64,000 bases of DNA. Source: Saprospirales bacterium. Lineage in GTDB: Bacteria; Bacteroidota; Bacteroidia; Chitinophagales; Saprospiraceae. A model generated the notes under the pieces. It was not told the origin of the DNA. It did no database searches and worked only from the letters and a program-made list of their open reading frames with translations. The first letter of the stretch is position 1. The number at the start of each line of letters is the position of its first letter. A program made the position numbers and the translations under genes. Location of the stretch: positions 1-64,000 of the forward strand of contig JADJTT010000006.1 in assembly GCA_016711045.1 (NCBI GenBank), given 5' to 3'. This document shows, in pieces, positions 49,051-58,821 of the stretch.

Positions 49051-49812
49051 ATGAGAAGACGAATTTTACAAGGAATATGGGGGCTGATCTGGGTATTGCC
49101 CTTTCTGTTGCTGCTGGTGCTTTCTATTGGTCGGCAATGGCCTTTTCCGGCGTTGTTGCCGCGGCAATGGAGTCTGGCTTATTGGGCAGACGTGTTTGCC
49201 CGGGGTGGCAACCTGAATGAAAGCCTGCTTTTTTCGCTTGTATTGTCATTGAGCATTGCCGCGATTGCTACCGGACTGGGGTATGTGACAAGCCGGCAGA
49301 TCGCCTACCATCCAAAAAAAGAACGGTGGTTGTTGCTGGCCTATTTTCCTTATGCCATGGCGCCGGTGATTTTGGCAGCCTGTCTGCAGCACTATTTTCT
49401 GGTGCTGGGTTGGTCGGGGAAATGGAGTGGGGTGTGGTTGGCCCAGTTGTGCATTACTTACCCTTTTGCGGTGATCTTTTTCTCCGGGTTTTGGAATCAG
49501 CGCATGCAGTCGATGGAGCATCTGGTCACTACGCTTGGGGGTACGTATTGGCAGGCATTTCGGAAAGTGTTGCTGCCCATGTCGAGTAGCGCGTTGTTGG
49601 TCTGTTTTTTTCAAACCTTTCTGATCTCCTGGTTTGAATACGGGCTGACTTCGCTGATAGGGGTTGGGAAGGTTCAGACCTTGCCCGTGAAAGTATTTCA
49701 ATACGTGCAGGAAGCGAATATTTTTCTGGCGGCCCTGGCGGGGTGCCTGTTATTTTTACCGCCTTTGATCTTATGGTGGATGAATAAACGGTGGTTGTTT
49801 CGGCAGGGGTAA
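49051..49812 (+). CDS. YnjC-like ABC permease, second half
   Basis: A 253-residue permease with six helices (IWGLIWVLPFLLLLVLSIGR at the start; EAA-type loop LVTTLGGTYWQAFRKVLLP). It corresponds to the C-terminal half of fused YnjC. The pair with 48128-49015 forms the membrane channel. The ATPase gene follows 19 nt later. Confidence 0.87.
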   Translation: MRRRILQGIWGLIWVLPFLLLLVLSIGRQWPFPALLPRQWSLAYWADVFARGGNLNESLLFSLVLSLSIAAIATGLGYVTSRQIAYHPKKERWLLLAYFPYAMAPVILAACLQHYFLVLGWSGKWSGVWLAQLCITYPFAVIFFSGFWNQRMQSMEHLVTTLGGTYWQAFRKVLLPMSSSALLVCFFQTFLISWFEYGLTSLIGVGKVQTLPVKVFQYVQEANIFLAALAGCLLFLPPLILWWMNKRWLFRQG

Positions 49813-49831
49813 TTTAAGTTACAGCGTACTT

Positions 49832-50572
49832 ATGTTTTTACAAATTCGAAATATAACAAAATCCTTTGGGACAGAGCAGGTGCTTCAGGACCTGTCGCTG
49901 GACCTTGAAGCCCGGCGAATGTGCAGCATTCTGGGGCGGTCGGGCAGTGGGAAGACGACCTTGCTCAAGATCATCGCCGGGCTGGAGGGGGCGGATAGGG
50001 GTTCGGTGTGGCTGGACAGCCAGCCGTTGGATCCCGTGCCTGCCCATGCGCGGAACGTGGTGTACCTCTACCAGGAGGCCTTGCTGTTCCCTCATTTGAA
50101 TGTATCGGAAAACGTGGCTTTTGGGCTGAGGCTCCGCCGGGAAGCGGGGCGGCAGGTGGAGAAGAAAGTGGGGCAAATGCTGGAGGAATTGGAATTGACG
50201 GCCCATGCACGCAAGAGGCCCGATCAGTTATCTGGCGGCCAGCGGCAGCGGGTGGCCTTTGGTCGAGCCCTGATCGTGCAGCCCCGGCTGCTCCTGCTGG
50301 ATGAGCCCTTTGGTGCACTCGATACGGAGACGCGGCAGACCATGCAATCCCTGTTGAAACGCATCTGCGGGGAGCACGGGATTACCGCCCTTTTTGTCAC
50401 GCACGATCTGAAAGAGGCCATCCGGATGGGCGATGTATTTGGATGGATGCAAGGCGGCAGGCTGAAAACTTATCCCGGGCTGGACGGTTTTTTGAATGAT
50501 AGCGAAACCGGCATTCAGGACGAAATTGCCTTTTGGAAATCACTATACGACGATCATGAAAAAGGACTTTAA
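49832..50572 (+). CDS. YnjD-like ABC transporter ATPase
   Basis: A 246-residue nucleotide-binding subunit: Walker A LGRSGSGKTTLLKIIAG, Q-loop VVYLYQEALLFPHLNV, signature DQLSGGQRQRVAFGRALIVQ, Walker B LLLLDEPFGALDTET and H-loop ALFVTHDLKEAI. This is the importer class with a short C-terminus and no regulatory domain. The 3' end overlaps the radical SAM gene by 17 nt. Confidence 0.94.
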   Translation: MFLQIRNITKSFGTEQVLQDLSLDLEARRMCSILGRSGSGKTTLLKIIAGLEGADRGSVWLDSQPLDPVPAHARNVVYLYQEALLFPHLNVSENVAFGLRLRREAGRQVEKKVGQMLEELELTAHARKRPDQLSGGQRQRVAFGRALIVQPRLLLLDEPFGALDTETRQTMQSLLKRICGEHGITALFVTHDLKEAIRMGDVFGWMQGGRLKTYPGLDGFLNDSETGIQDEIAFWKSLYDDHEKGL

Positions 50573-51503
50573 CCACTGTGAATCGGTATACTGGGTATTC
50601 ACCCAACTTTGCAACGACGAATGCGCCCATTGCTACAATCTCTCCGGGCCAGGTGGCGCGCGCATCAGTGCGGAGGAGTGTATGCAGATTATCGATAATT
50701 TACCCGAACGGATGGACCGGCTGATCCTTTCCGGCGGCGAGCCCTTGGCGGAGAAGAAATTGCTTTATGCCATCCTCGACCGGGTGCAGGAACGATATGG
50801 AAGAACTACCCAGGTCATGTTGCAAACAAACGGCGACCTGCTGACAGGAGCCATTTTAGATAAGCTGATCGCGAAAGGCGTGACTCGCTTTGATATTGCC
50901 AGCATTGACCGCTACCACAAACATGCCGGCGCCCGGCTGGAGAAATTGGCGGCACTTTTCGCCTCCCGGGGCGTGAATGGGGACGACAAAGATCCGCTGG
51001 TCGATAAAGAAACCTACCTGCATAAGAGCCACCTGAGTTGGGGTTATTGGGGCGCTACGGAAGATATGTGGTTGGGGGGCAACTGGGCGCGTGGCCGGGC
51101 CCTGGAAAAAGCAAATTGGAAGCGCGATCCGGAGCACAATTTCTGCACCATCCTCTCCGGTGCCCGCAACTTTTTAGGGGGGTACGAGGACATCCCGCAG
51201 GAAATCAGCATTCAATTGTGGCAGATCAACCCTTGCTGCCCGGGCACCAAGTATCCGATAGGCGACGCCCGGAAAGAGAAAGTGGCAGAGGTGCTGGCAC
51301 GGGTGTCGAAGATGGAAGTTTTTCAGCGATTAAACGAGGGCGATCCCTGGCGTATGGGCGAGTCATTGGGCGTGACGGAGGAAGCGGCGCGGGCGCGTAC
51401 CCGGGAATTGGAAAATGTGTGTTTGTATTGCGATGCTTTTTTTAGGGAGCATTTACAGGGGTTTAATTCGGGGACGTTTAGGGAGTTGCCGGTTGTTTCT
51501 TGA
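50556..51503 (+). CDS. Radical SAM enzyme coupled to the YnjBCD-type importer
   Basis: A 315-residue radical SAM protein from ATG 50556, overlapping the ATPase by 17 nt and so translationally coupled. The iron-sulfur ligands are CNDECAHC (Cys19, Cys23, Cys26), the CxxxCxxC motif, followed by the SAM-binding GGEP (LILSGGEPLAEKK). Extra cysteines near the end (INPCCPGTKYPIG at about 225 and NVCLYCDAFF at about 290) could hold an auxiliary cluster. The overall frame resembles short SPASM-like enzymes, but I do not recognise the subfamily or product. Linkage to the importer suggests it acts on the imported compound or on a peptide or cofactor derived from it. Confidence 0.85.
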   Translation: MKKDFNHCESVYWVFTQLCNDECAHCYNLSGPGGARISAEECMQIIDNLPERMDRLILSGGEPLAEKKLLYAILDRVQERYGRTTQVMLQTNGDLLTGAILDKLIAKGVTRFDIASIDRYHKHAGARLEKLAALFASRGVNGDDKDPLVDKETYLHKSHLSWGYWGATEDMWLGGNWARGRALEKANWKRDPEHNFCTILSGARNFLGGYEDIPQEISIQLWQINPCCPGTKYPIGDARKEKVAEVLARVSKMEVFQRLNEGDPWRMGESLGVTEEAARARTRELENVCLYCDAFFREHLQGFNSGTFRELPVVS

Positions 51504-51607
51504 AAGATGGCGTCTTTTTTACTCTCAGGGACCTCAGAGATGGCGTCTTTTTCCAGAGATGGCGTCTCTTCTCCAGAGATGGCGTCTCTTCTCTTCTCTT
51601 CTCTTCT
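51502..51607. repeat. AGATGGCGTCT repeats with CTCTT tandem
   Basis: Four copies of AGATGGCGTCT separated by TTTTTACTC, TTTTCC and CTTCTCC spacers, ending in a CTCTT tandem. Same word as at 48960-49035 and 39890-39960. It separates the convergent radical SAM and pgeF genes. Confidence 0.8.
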
Positions 51608-52362
51608 CTAGCACAAACCAATGATCGCCAGCATCCTTCCCGTTTCCCCTCCTTCTTTCCGGTAAGAAAAATAATCGGCATTGTGCAGCACAGTGGAGTA
51701 GGGCGAGATCTCTATTTGAGATTCAGGTACGCCGGCTTCCCGGAGTTGTGCCGCGTTAGCTGCTTTTAAATCGAGGAGGAACTTACCGGGGTGCTCCCCT
51801 TTGCGGCTGAATGCCGGGGCAAAATGTGCGACCACTTCTGCACCTACCTCATACGAACATTCGTCGATGCATGTGCCGATGAAAGCCCGACAGTCCTCCG
51901 CACGGGTTTGGAATGCAGCTTCCATGGCTTCAAGGCTTTTGGACACAATTCGTGCGGCAGCGCCCCGCCACCCGGCATGAATGGCGGCGACTGCCTGTTG
52001 CACGGGGTCGTATACCAGAATCGGGGTGCAGTCGGCGACCGTCACACTGAGGAAAAGACCGGGTTGGGAAGTGATCAGGGCGTCGTAGCCCTCATATTGG
52101 CCGGCTTGCTCCACCAGGAGGATATTATCCCCGTGCACCTGATGGGTATGTGCGACCTGTGCCTCTGAAATACCCAATGAATGAAACAAGCGTCGCCTGT
52201 TTTCCTGGATATTTTCAGGGTGTCCTCTGTGAAAAGTCCTAAATTCAAGGAAGCATATGGCACAGAACTAACTCCTCCATGGCGGGTACTCTCAATAGCC
52301 AGGAGTGCTGCAAACTCGCGAAAAATGAGCGGGCGGCGCGTAAATGGCGTTTCTAAAGACAT
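51608..52362 (-). pseudogene. pgeF: PgeF (YfiH-type) peptidoglycan editing factor, one frameshift
   Basis: Multicopper-type laccase-fold protein that cleaves unusual N-acetylmuramyl-L-serine or purine-nucleoside substrates. The N-terminal part (AALLAIESTRHGGVSSVPYA, SLNLGLFTEDT) lies in one frame. The rest (HTHQVHGDNILLVEQ, TVADCTPILVYDPVQQAVAA, IHAGWRGAAARIVSKSLEAM, FIGTCIDECSYEVGAEV) lies in another, with all metal-site His and Cys residues. One missing A near 52222 (CTGAAAATATCC) separates them, so the gene is probably intact in the organism. Joined length about 250 residues is normal. Confidence 0.85.
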
Positions 52363-52376
52363 GCCGTTTCTATGTC

Positions 52377-53615
52377 CTAGTGCAACGACAACTTTTTCGT
52401 ATACACCCCTTTATCCGTCCGTAGCGTCAGCAGATACAATCCTCTTTTCCAATCGCCGGTATGAATGGTCAGGTTGTCTTGTTGGGCGCCTTTGGCAAGG
52501 AGCCGGCCGCTGATGTCGCGCACCTCAAATTCAAAGGAGGTCCCTGCTTCAGCCTGGATGTTCAGCTCGTCCTGAACAGGGTTAGGGAAGATGTCAAAAC
52601 CTTCCAGCGTGATCTCTTCGGTAGAAGAAACCCCGATCTCTACGGTCGTGGAAAAGGTGTCCGAACAGCAGTAGTTCTCGGTGATGAGGGTGACTTCATA
52701 GGTGCCGGGGCCGGCATAGGTGTGCGGACCAGGATTGCGCTCTTCCGTAGTGGTTTGATCGCCGAAATCCCAATGCCAGGAAGTGGCATAGCGGGATTCA
52801 TTGGTCAGTGTGACGGTATTGTCGATGAGCTGGGCGCTAAATTGAGCGGGAGGTTGTACCAGTCCGGGACCGCACAAGCTGAGTGTACTGATAAATACCC
52901 CGGAATCAAAAATGTTATCCCCAATGTCCGTAACCCCGATCTTGACGTGGTAGGTCTGTCCGTTGGTAGACGCGTAGGTGGCAGGAAGCACGGTGGTCAG
53001 TCCATCGTAGACAATGTGCTCGCCATTTTGCCCAGATAGTCGACAAAATAGGTGCTATTTGTGTTGGCATTGACGTTATTGATAGCTACTGGCGTTGAGG
53101 TGCCTGGAATAAGGGCAATATTTTCCATGGAGCCATTATCGTCGACAAAAAGGCAAAGACGTCATTGAAGGAAGATCCCACAAATTCGGGGTACTCCTCT
53201 GAGCCGAATACATATTGAAATTCCAAATCTCCCTCATCGCTAACCGTGATGTCGAACTCCAGCACAGCGGCGTCATAGGATTGGAAGCCGGCTAGTGCCT
53301 GGAGGTCCGCATCTCCTGGTGTTTGGTTATTTTGATTGGCAAATTCCGCAACGGGTTGCCCGATCAGGTTTACATCGCCTGAACAGATTACAATGCCGGC
53401 ATCAACACCGAGATCGGTGTTGGCTGCTTCGAAATAGCCCATCATCAGAGGGCGCCATTGAAGGTGATATTGGAAGGCGTGACACAAGAGTTGTCGAAAA
53501 AGTCCATGATCATCTGCTCGGCTGTGTAGCTCGTGTCAATGAACAGGCCCGACTGGGCACTCAGGGACAGGGAGAAGGCAAATAAAAGCGAAAGTGTGTA
53601 AAAGAAATTTTTCAT
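52377..53615 (-). pseudogene. Choice-of-anchor L / PKD secreted protein with T9SS tail, frameshifted
   Basis: Secreted protein of about 410 residues from ATG 53615, broken by at least three frameshifts. Order: signal peptide MKNFFYTLSLLFAFSLSLSA; choice-of-anchor-L region (DTSYTAEQMIMDFFDNSC, DAAVLEFDITVSDEGDLEFQ, YVFGSEEYPEFVGSSFNDVF); PKD domain (RYATSWHWDFGDQTTTEERN, PGPHTYAGPGTYEVTLITEN); T9SS type A tail (FDIFPNPVQDELNIQAEAGT). Likely a surface protein exported by the Por system. Frames change near 53440, 53140 and 53020; these may be sequencing indels because each part is well conserved. Confidence 0.8.
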
Positions 53616-53709
53616 AACAAAAGGTTGAAGATTGGTTAGTAAGGTCAAATTTACGAATATCTCACTGGAGATGTTTGTCAAATTTCAGATATTGTCATAA
53701 ATCAGCCTT

Positions 53710-54559
53710 ATGTATAACACACTTATTACTGCAAAAGAGGTACTTGCGCACCTTCACGACCCCAATTGGGTGGTCATCGACTGCCGGTTTTCACTTCAGG
53801 ATGCGCCGAAAGGCCGGGAAGACTATTTGGATGGGCATGTGCCCGGCGCTTTTATGCGCATTTGGATGAAGACCTTTCTGCTCGGTGGTACCCGGGAAGA
53901 CGAGCCGACATCCGATGTTGCCGGTAGACCGCATGGTCGACCTATTCTCTTTCTGGGGCATAGATGATAAAGCGCAAGTGGTTGTGTACGACTACAAAGG
54001 AGGCGGGATGGCCGTTCGCCTTTGGTGGATGCTGCAGTGGCTAGGCCATGAAGCCGTGGCGCTGATGGATGGAGGATGGGCTAACTGGCAGGCCCAAAAC
54101 TATCCGGTGTCGGTGGAGGCGCCCGGTAGGCAACCCCGGCAATTTATACCCCGGCTCCAGGAAGGGTGGACTATGGATGCTTCAGCTGTGGCTGCCGTCT
54201 CTCAAGACCCCGGCTATCGGGTGGTCGATTCACGCAATTACGAGCGCTACATCGGGCAAGAGGAACCCATCGACCCGGTAGCCGGGCATATTCCCGGCGC
54301 TATTAATATTTCTTTTGGAGAAAATGTGGACGAGGACGGATTTTTCAAAGCCCCGGAGGTGCTGCGGCAGCAATTTGAAGCGGGTGGACTAAAGGGAATT
54401 GCGCCCGACCATGTGGTGTTCTATTGCGGATCCGGCGTCACTTCCTGCCACAACGTGCTCGCAATGCTTTACGCAGGACTCGGAAGGGCCCGAATCTACC
54501 CAGGCTCCTGGAGTGAGTGGATCACCGATCCGAAAAGGCCTGTTTCGACAGGCGGATGA
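53710..54559 (+). pseudogene. Two-domain rhodanese-type sulfurtransferase, frameshifted
   Basis: Sulfurtransferase of about 280 residues. Domain 1 has WVVIDCRFSLQDAPKGREDY and the substrate-side loop YLDGHVPGAFM. Domain 2 has YRVVDSRNYERYIGQEEP and the active loop VFYCGSGVTSCHNV. The CGSGVT loop is that of 3-mercaptopyruvate-type sulfurtransferases rather than classical CRKGVT rhodanese. Frames change once or twice between 53860 and 53930. It lies 97 nt after, and divergent from, the choice-of-anchor-L gene. Confidence 0.85.
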
Positions 54560-54564
54560 AATAT

Positions 54565-54580
54565 ATTTGTACGTGCAAAT
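54565..54580. promoter_or_regulatory. Operator-like palindrome upstream of the MarR gene
   Basis: ATTTGTACGTGCAAAT, a near-perfect inverted repeat 25 nt before the MarR start. A matching 16-mer (AATTGTATGTACAAAT) lies at 55054-55069 upstream of the next gene; 13 of 16 positions agree. Probably the binding site of this MarR protein. Confidence 0.6.
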
Positions 54581-54604
54581 GAAATTTATTACTTTGTGCC
54601 TGTT

Positions 54605-55036
54605 ATGATTGAAAAAAAATCGCCCTACTGTGGATGTTTGCTGTATTCCGCCAATGCATTGAGCCGGGTGATCACGAAAATGGCGGAGGAAGAGTTTGCC
54701 TCCATAGGGGTAGCGCCTTCCCATTGTTTTCTTTTGATGACAGTACACAACCAGCCAGGCATACAGCCTACGGAGATAGCGGAAAAAATGATGCTTACGC
54801 CTTCTACCGTTACACGGCTAATGGCGAAAATGGAAGCGCAGCGCTATCTGCAGCGCATCTCGGATGGAAAATTTACCCTTGTATATCCCACAAAAAAAAC
54901 AAATGAAGTGTATCCTGTCATTTTGGAATCGTGGCGAAACCTCTACCGTCGCTACACCGCGGTATTGGGAGAGGAAGTCGCCCGCCAGTTGACAGATGGA
55001 ATCTATTCGGCAGCCATTAAACTGGAAGCCAGGTAG
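54605..55036 (+). CDS. MarR family transcriptional regulator
   Basis: A 143-residue winged-helix repressor from ATG 54605. The DNA-binding core is GIQPTEIAEKMMLTPSTVTR then LMAKMEAQRYLQRISDGK, followed by the wing FTLVYPTKKTNEVYP. Cysteines 9 and 11 near the N-terminus (PYCGCLLY) suggest redox sensing, although this is inference. It is flanked by two near-identical operators (54565-54580, 55054-55069), pointing to autoregulation and control of the downstream reductase-like gene. Similar marR genes stand beside sulfurtransferase genes elsewhere. Confidence 0.9.
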   Translation: MIEKKSPYCGCLLYSANALSRVITKMAEEEFASIGVAPSHCFLLMTVHNQPGIQPTEIAEKMMLTPSTVTRLMAKMEAQRYLQRISDGKFTLVYPTKKTNEVYPVILESWRNLYRRYTAVLGEEVARQLTDGIYSAAIKLEAR

Positions 55037-55053
55037 ATTTTTTTTGACTTTTC

Positions 55054-55069
55054 AATTGTATGTACAAAT
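55054..55069. promoter_or_regulatory. Second MarR-type operator, upstream of the reductase-like gene
   Basis: AATTGTATGTACAAAT, related to 54565-54580. It is 21 nt before the ATG of the F420-reductase-like gene. Confidence 0.6.
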
Positions 55070-55090
55070 TAAATAAAAAATCAAAGCTCT

Positions 55091-55739
55091 ATGCGTAAGA
55101 AAATTGGCATAATCGGATCTGGCGTTGTTGGAAAAGTATTGGCCGCCGGCTTTTTTGAAGCACGGCTATGAAGTCATGATCGGTACCCGTGACCCCGGAA
55201 AACTTGAGGAATGGAAACAAGCCTCCGGCGGATTCAAGTCGGAAGTTTCTCGGATGCCGCGCAATTTGGTGCATCGGTAGTCTTTGCCGTAGCGGGAACC
55301 GCAGCCGAGGATGCCCTTCAGCAGACGGGAGTGGACCACCTTGCTGGTAAGACCGTCATTGATGCGACGAACCCCCATTGCGGCGGCGCCGCCCCAAAAT
55401 GGAGTGCTCCAGTATTTCACCGGCCCCAACGAATCCCTGATGGAACGCCTCCAGGCGATGGCCCCCCAGGCCCATTTTGTCAAGGCATTCTCCAGTGCAG
55501 GCAATGCCCTGATGGTAAACCCTCAGCTTCCCGATGGCAAGCCCACCATGTTTATTTGTGGAAACGATACCGGCGCCAAAAACGAAGTCACACAAATTCT
55601 CGACACTTTTGGCTGGGAAGTGGCAGATATGGGTGCGGTAGAAGGCGCCCGGGCTATTGAGCCCCTGGCCATGCTGTGGTGCATTCCCGGTTTTTTACAG
55701 AATCAATGGGGGCATGCGTTTAAGCTGATGAAACCCTAA
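55091..55739 (+). pseudogene. NADPH-dependent F420 reductase-like protein, frameshifted
   Basis: Rossmann-fold protein of the F420-oxidoreductase (FNO-like) superfamily, about 215 residues when two to three indels are repaired. MRKKIGIIGSGVVGKVLAAG is the nucleotide-binding loop, EVMIGTRDPGKLEEWKQAS the following strand-helix. The body includes VFAVAGTAAEDALQQTGVDH, VKAFSSAGNALMVNPQLPDG and VADMGAVEGARAIEPLAMLW. In Bacteroidota such proteins are usually NADP-dependent oxidoreductases of unknown substrate; cofactor F420 is not expected. Under the predicted control of the adjacent MarR. Confidence 0.8.
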
Positions 55740-55826
55740 GTATCTTAAGTCACCCGGTCACTCTGCACGAATCGATTGAAATCCCGCAAAATCTGGTTAC
55801 CTTGGTGTTGGTAAATATCCACACCT

Positions 55827-58739
55827 ATGGCTTTACGCATTTTTCTCCCCTGGTTATTGCGGGGTTATTCCGGGGTCTTTAATTGTTCGACGCCTGATGT
55901 GCATGTGCGGCATGTAGATTTTGTAAATCCTTTCATCGGCACCGGTGGGCACGGACATACGTATCCGGGCGCAACAGTCCCTTTTGGAATGGTGCAACTC
56001 AGTCCCGATACCCGGCTTGAAGGGTGGGATGGTTGTTCAGGCTACCACTTTTCCGATACGGCGATCTATGGCTTTAGTCATACCCACCTGAGCGGCACGG
56101 GGATACCCGATTACGGCGACGTGCTGCTGATGCCAGGTACCGGACCGGTCTTGTTTAACAATGGCGCCGATGGGCTCCTGGTTATCGGTCTTCCTTTCGG
56201 AAAGATACCGAACACGCAGAACCGGGCTATTATTCGGTTTACCTCGACGATCCCCATGTCAAGGCAGCGATGACTGCCACAGAACGCGTCGGGCTGCATC
56301 GCTATGTGTTTGATCAAGTGGAAAATTCGGCCCACGTGCTCCTCGACCTGACCCACCGCGACCGGCTCCTGGCCGATAGCTTGCGGGTGGTGAGCGATAC
56401 AGAGATTGAGGGCTTTCGGGTGTCGACCGCATGGGCACGGGAGCAGCATGTGTATTTTGTAGCCCGTTTTTCCCGGCCTTTTACGGAGATGGTGAAGGAT
56501 ACCCTCCCCAAAGCCGCCTTTCTTTTTAATCTGAAAAGCGGAGATACCCTTCTGGTCAAAGTCGGGATTTCAGCAGTCGATATCAACGGCGCGCGCAAAA
56601 ACCTGGATGCCGAGCTGCCGGGCTGGGACTTTGAGGCTACCCGCCTCCAGGCATCGGAAAAGTGGGAAACCCAACTCGCCAAAGTGGATGTGCAGGGAGG
56701 ACCAAAGGTCAAACGGATATTCTACACGGCACTTTACCACAATAGTATCGTACCTAACCTTTTCTCGGATGTCGATGGCCGATACCGGGGCCTGGATCAA
56801 CATATCCATCAGGCCGATCATCCGCAATACACCGTTTTTTCGATATGGGATACCTACCGGGCTACCCACCCGCTTTACACGTTGCTGGAAGAGGCGCGTA
56901 CCACTGATTTTATCCACGCCTTTCTCCGCCACCACAAACAAGGAGGCGAATTGCCCATGTGGGAGCTGGCCGGCAACGGAAACCTATTGCATGATCGGCT
57001 ACAATTCGGTTTCTGTGATCGCCGATGCCTACTTGAAGGGGATCCGAGATTTTGATGCGAAAAAAGCACTGGAAGCGATGATCGCCATTTCCAATCAGGA
57101 CAAATTCGGGAAAGTACCGTATCGAAAATATGGCTTTATCCCCGCTGAAGAGGAAGGGGAGTCGGTGTCGAAGACGCTTGAATATGCTTACGACGACTGG
57201 TGTATTGCCCAAATGGCGAAGGCGATGGGGAAAGAAGACATTTATGCCGAATACCTGCGCCGGGCACAATCATACAAAAACCTCTACGACCCGGAGACCC
57301 GGTTCATGCGGGCCAAAAACCGGAATCGCTGGGCCAAGCCGTTCGATCCCTCGGAAGTGAATTTCAATTATACGGAAGCCAATGCCTGGCAATATAGTTT
57401 CTATGTGCCCCAGGATGTGGAAGGATGGAAGGAATTGCTCGGAGGCGAAGGCGCCCTTGCTGCGTTTTTGGATGAACTGTTTACCGCCAATTCAGAGACC
57501 TCGGGACGCGAGCAAGCGGATATCACCGGATTGATCGGGCAATATGCCCACGGCAACGAGCCCAGTCACCATATGGCTTATCTCTACAACTACGACGGGG
57601 CGCCCTGGAAAACCCAGGAGCGGGTGTGGGAAATCATGAGCAACCTGTACCACAATGCACCGGATGGCCTTTCGGGAAATGAAGATTGCGGACAAATGTC
57701 GGCCTGGTATGTATTCAGCGCCCTGGGCTTTTATCCGGTCTGCCCGGGTAGTGGCGACTATGCGCTGGGCGTGCCAAAAGTAGAGTCGGCTACTTTACAC
57801 CTGGAAAATGGAAACACGTTTCAGGTGCATGTAAAAGGAAAAGCAAAGGAGACCCATTATGTACAGTCGGTGCGCCTCAACGGGCAGCCGTATTCAAAGA
57901 CGTTCATCCGGCATGAAGATATCCTGGCAGGAGGCGTGTTGGAATTTGAAGTGGGAGATGAACCTAATAAAGAATGGGGCAGTGCCCCGGCCGACCGGCC
58001 TGTAAGCCGGATTAGCGAACACCTGATCACTCCCGTACCTGCCCTGGCAAGCGGCCTGCGTTCCTTTGACGACACAGATACCATCAGATTGAATTGTGCC
58101 CTTAAAGATGCGACCATTTACTACACAATCGACGGCACGGAGCCTTCGCCCGAATCGGGTAAACAATATGAGGCCCCATTCCCATCTTCGAAACCACTAC
58201 CTTGAAAGCCCTGGCTGTGCATCCGGTGAGCGGTGCCGGTAAGGTCATCAGCGCGGACTTGATCAAACGGCCGCGAAAGATCGGCATCGCGCTCGCCCAT
58301 CCCTATGGCCGTCAATACACGGCAGGAGGCGACCAGGCACTGGTGGACCGGGCTGCTGGGCGGCCGCGACTTCCGCACGGGAGAATGGCAGGGCTTTGAA
58401 GGGGTCGATGCGGATGCAACCCTGAACCTCGGCGAATCGGTCTATGTGGAAGAGGTCTCCTTCCGGTTTTTACAAGATGAAAATGCCTGGATATTCTTTC
58501 CCCTCCGCGTCGAGTTTTCCGTATCAAATGATGGAAAGACCTGGCGCAATTTGGGTGCAGTAGAATCGAAAATTTCCCCCTACGAGCCAGGTGTCCTGAT
58601 CCAATCTTATGCCCGGTCGGTAAAAGGGCAGGTTCGGTATATCCGAGCCGTTGGTGTGAAGAGGGGTGTTTGTCCGCCCGGCCACAAAGGCGAAGGAGGC
58701 AAGAGCTGGATATTTGCCGATGAAATCCAATTAAAATAG
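55827..58739 (+). pseudogene. GH92 alpha-1,2-mannosidase with F5/8-type C-terminal domain, frameshifted
   Basis: Glycoside hydrolase family 92 enzyme, about 960 residues when three or four indels are repaired. N-terminus HVRHVDFVNPFIGTGGHGHT then YPGATVPFGMVQLSPDTRL; middle VFSIWDTYRATHPLYTLL and GGELPMWELAGN; catalytic region GNEPSHHMAYLYNYDGAPW and EDCGQMSAWYVFSALGFYP. A beta region with chitobiase-type C-terminal fold (YYTIDGTEPSPES) and a discoidin-like domain (NLGESVYVEEVSFRFLQDEN) end the protein. Frames change near 56260, 57000 and 58200. It would trim alpha-mannans outside the cell, next to a sugar transporter. Confidence 0.85.
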
Positions 58740-58812
58740 TTTTTCAGTTTTCAATGTTCAGTTTTCAATTAATTTCGTGAAACTGAAAATTGAAAACTGA
58801 AAATTAAAAACT
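58740..58812. repeat. CAGTTTTCAA word repeat with inverted copy
   Basis: TTTTTCAGTTTTCAATGTTC and AGTTTTCAATTAATTTCGTG, then AAACTGAAAATTGAAAACTG and AAAATTAAAAAC form the inverted copy. Related to 12669-12760. It lies between the GH92 stop and the transporter start. Confidence 0.7.
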
Positions 58813-58821
58813 AATTCCTTT

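Noticed and set aside
53710..54559. Functional link of the sulfurtransferase to the YnjBCD-type importer, as in E. coli ynjE
   Set aside because: Two opposite-strand genes and about 2.2 kb separate them; the active loop is mercaptopyruvate type. Kept only as a distant possibility.
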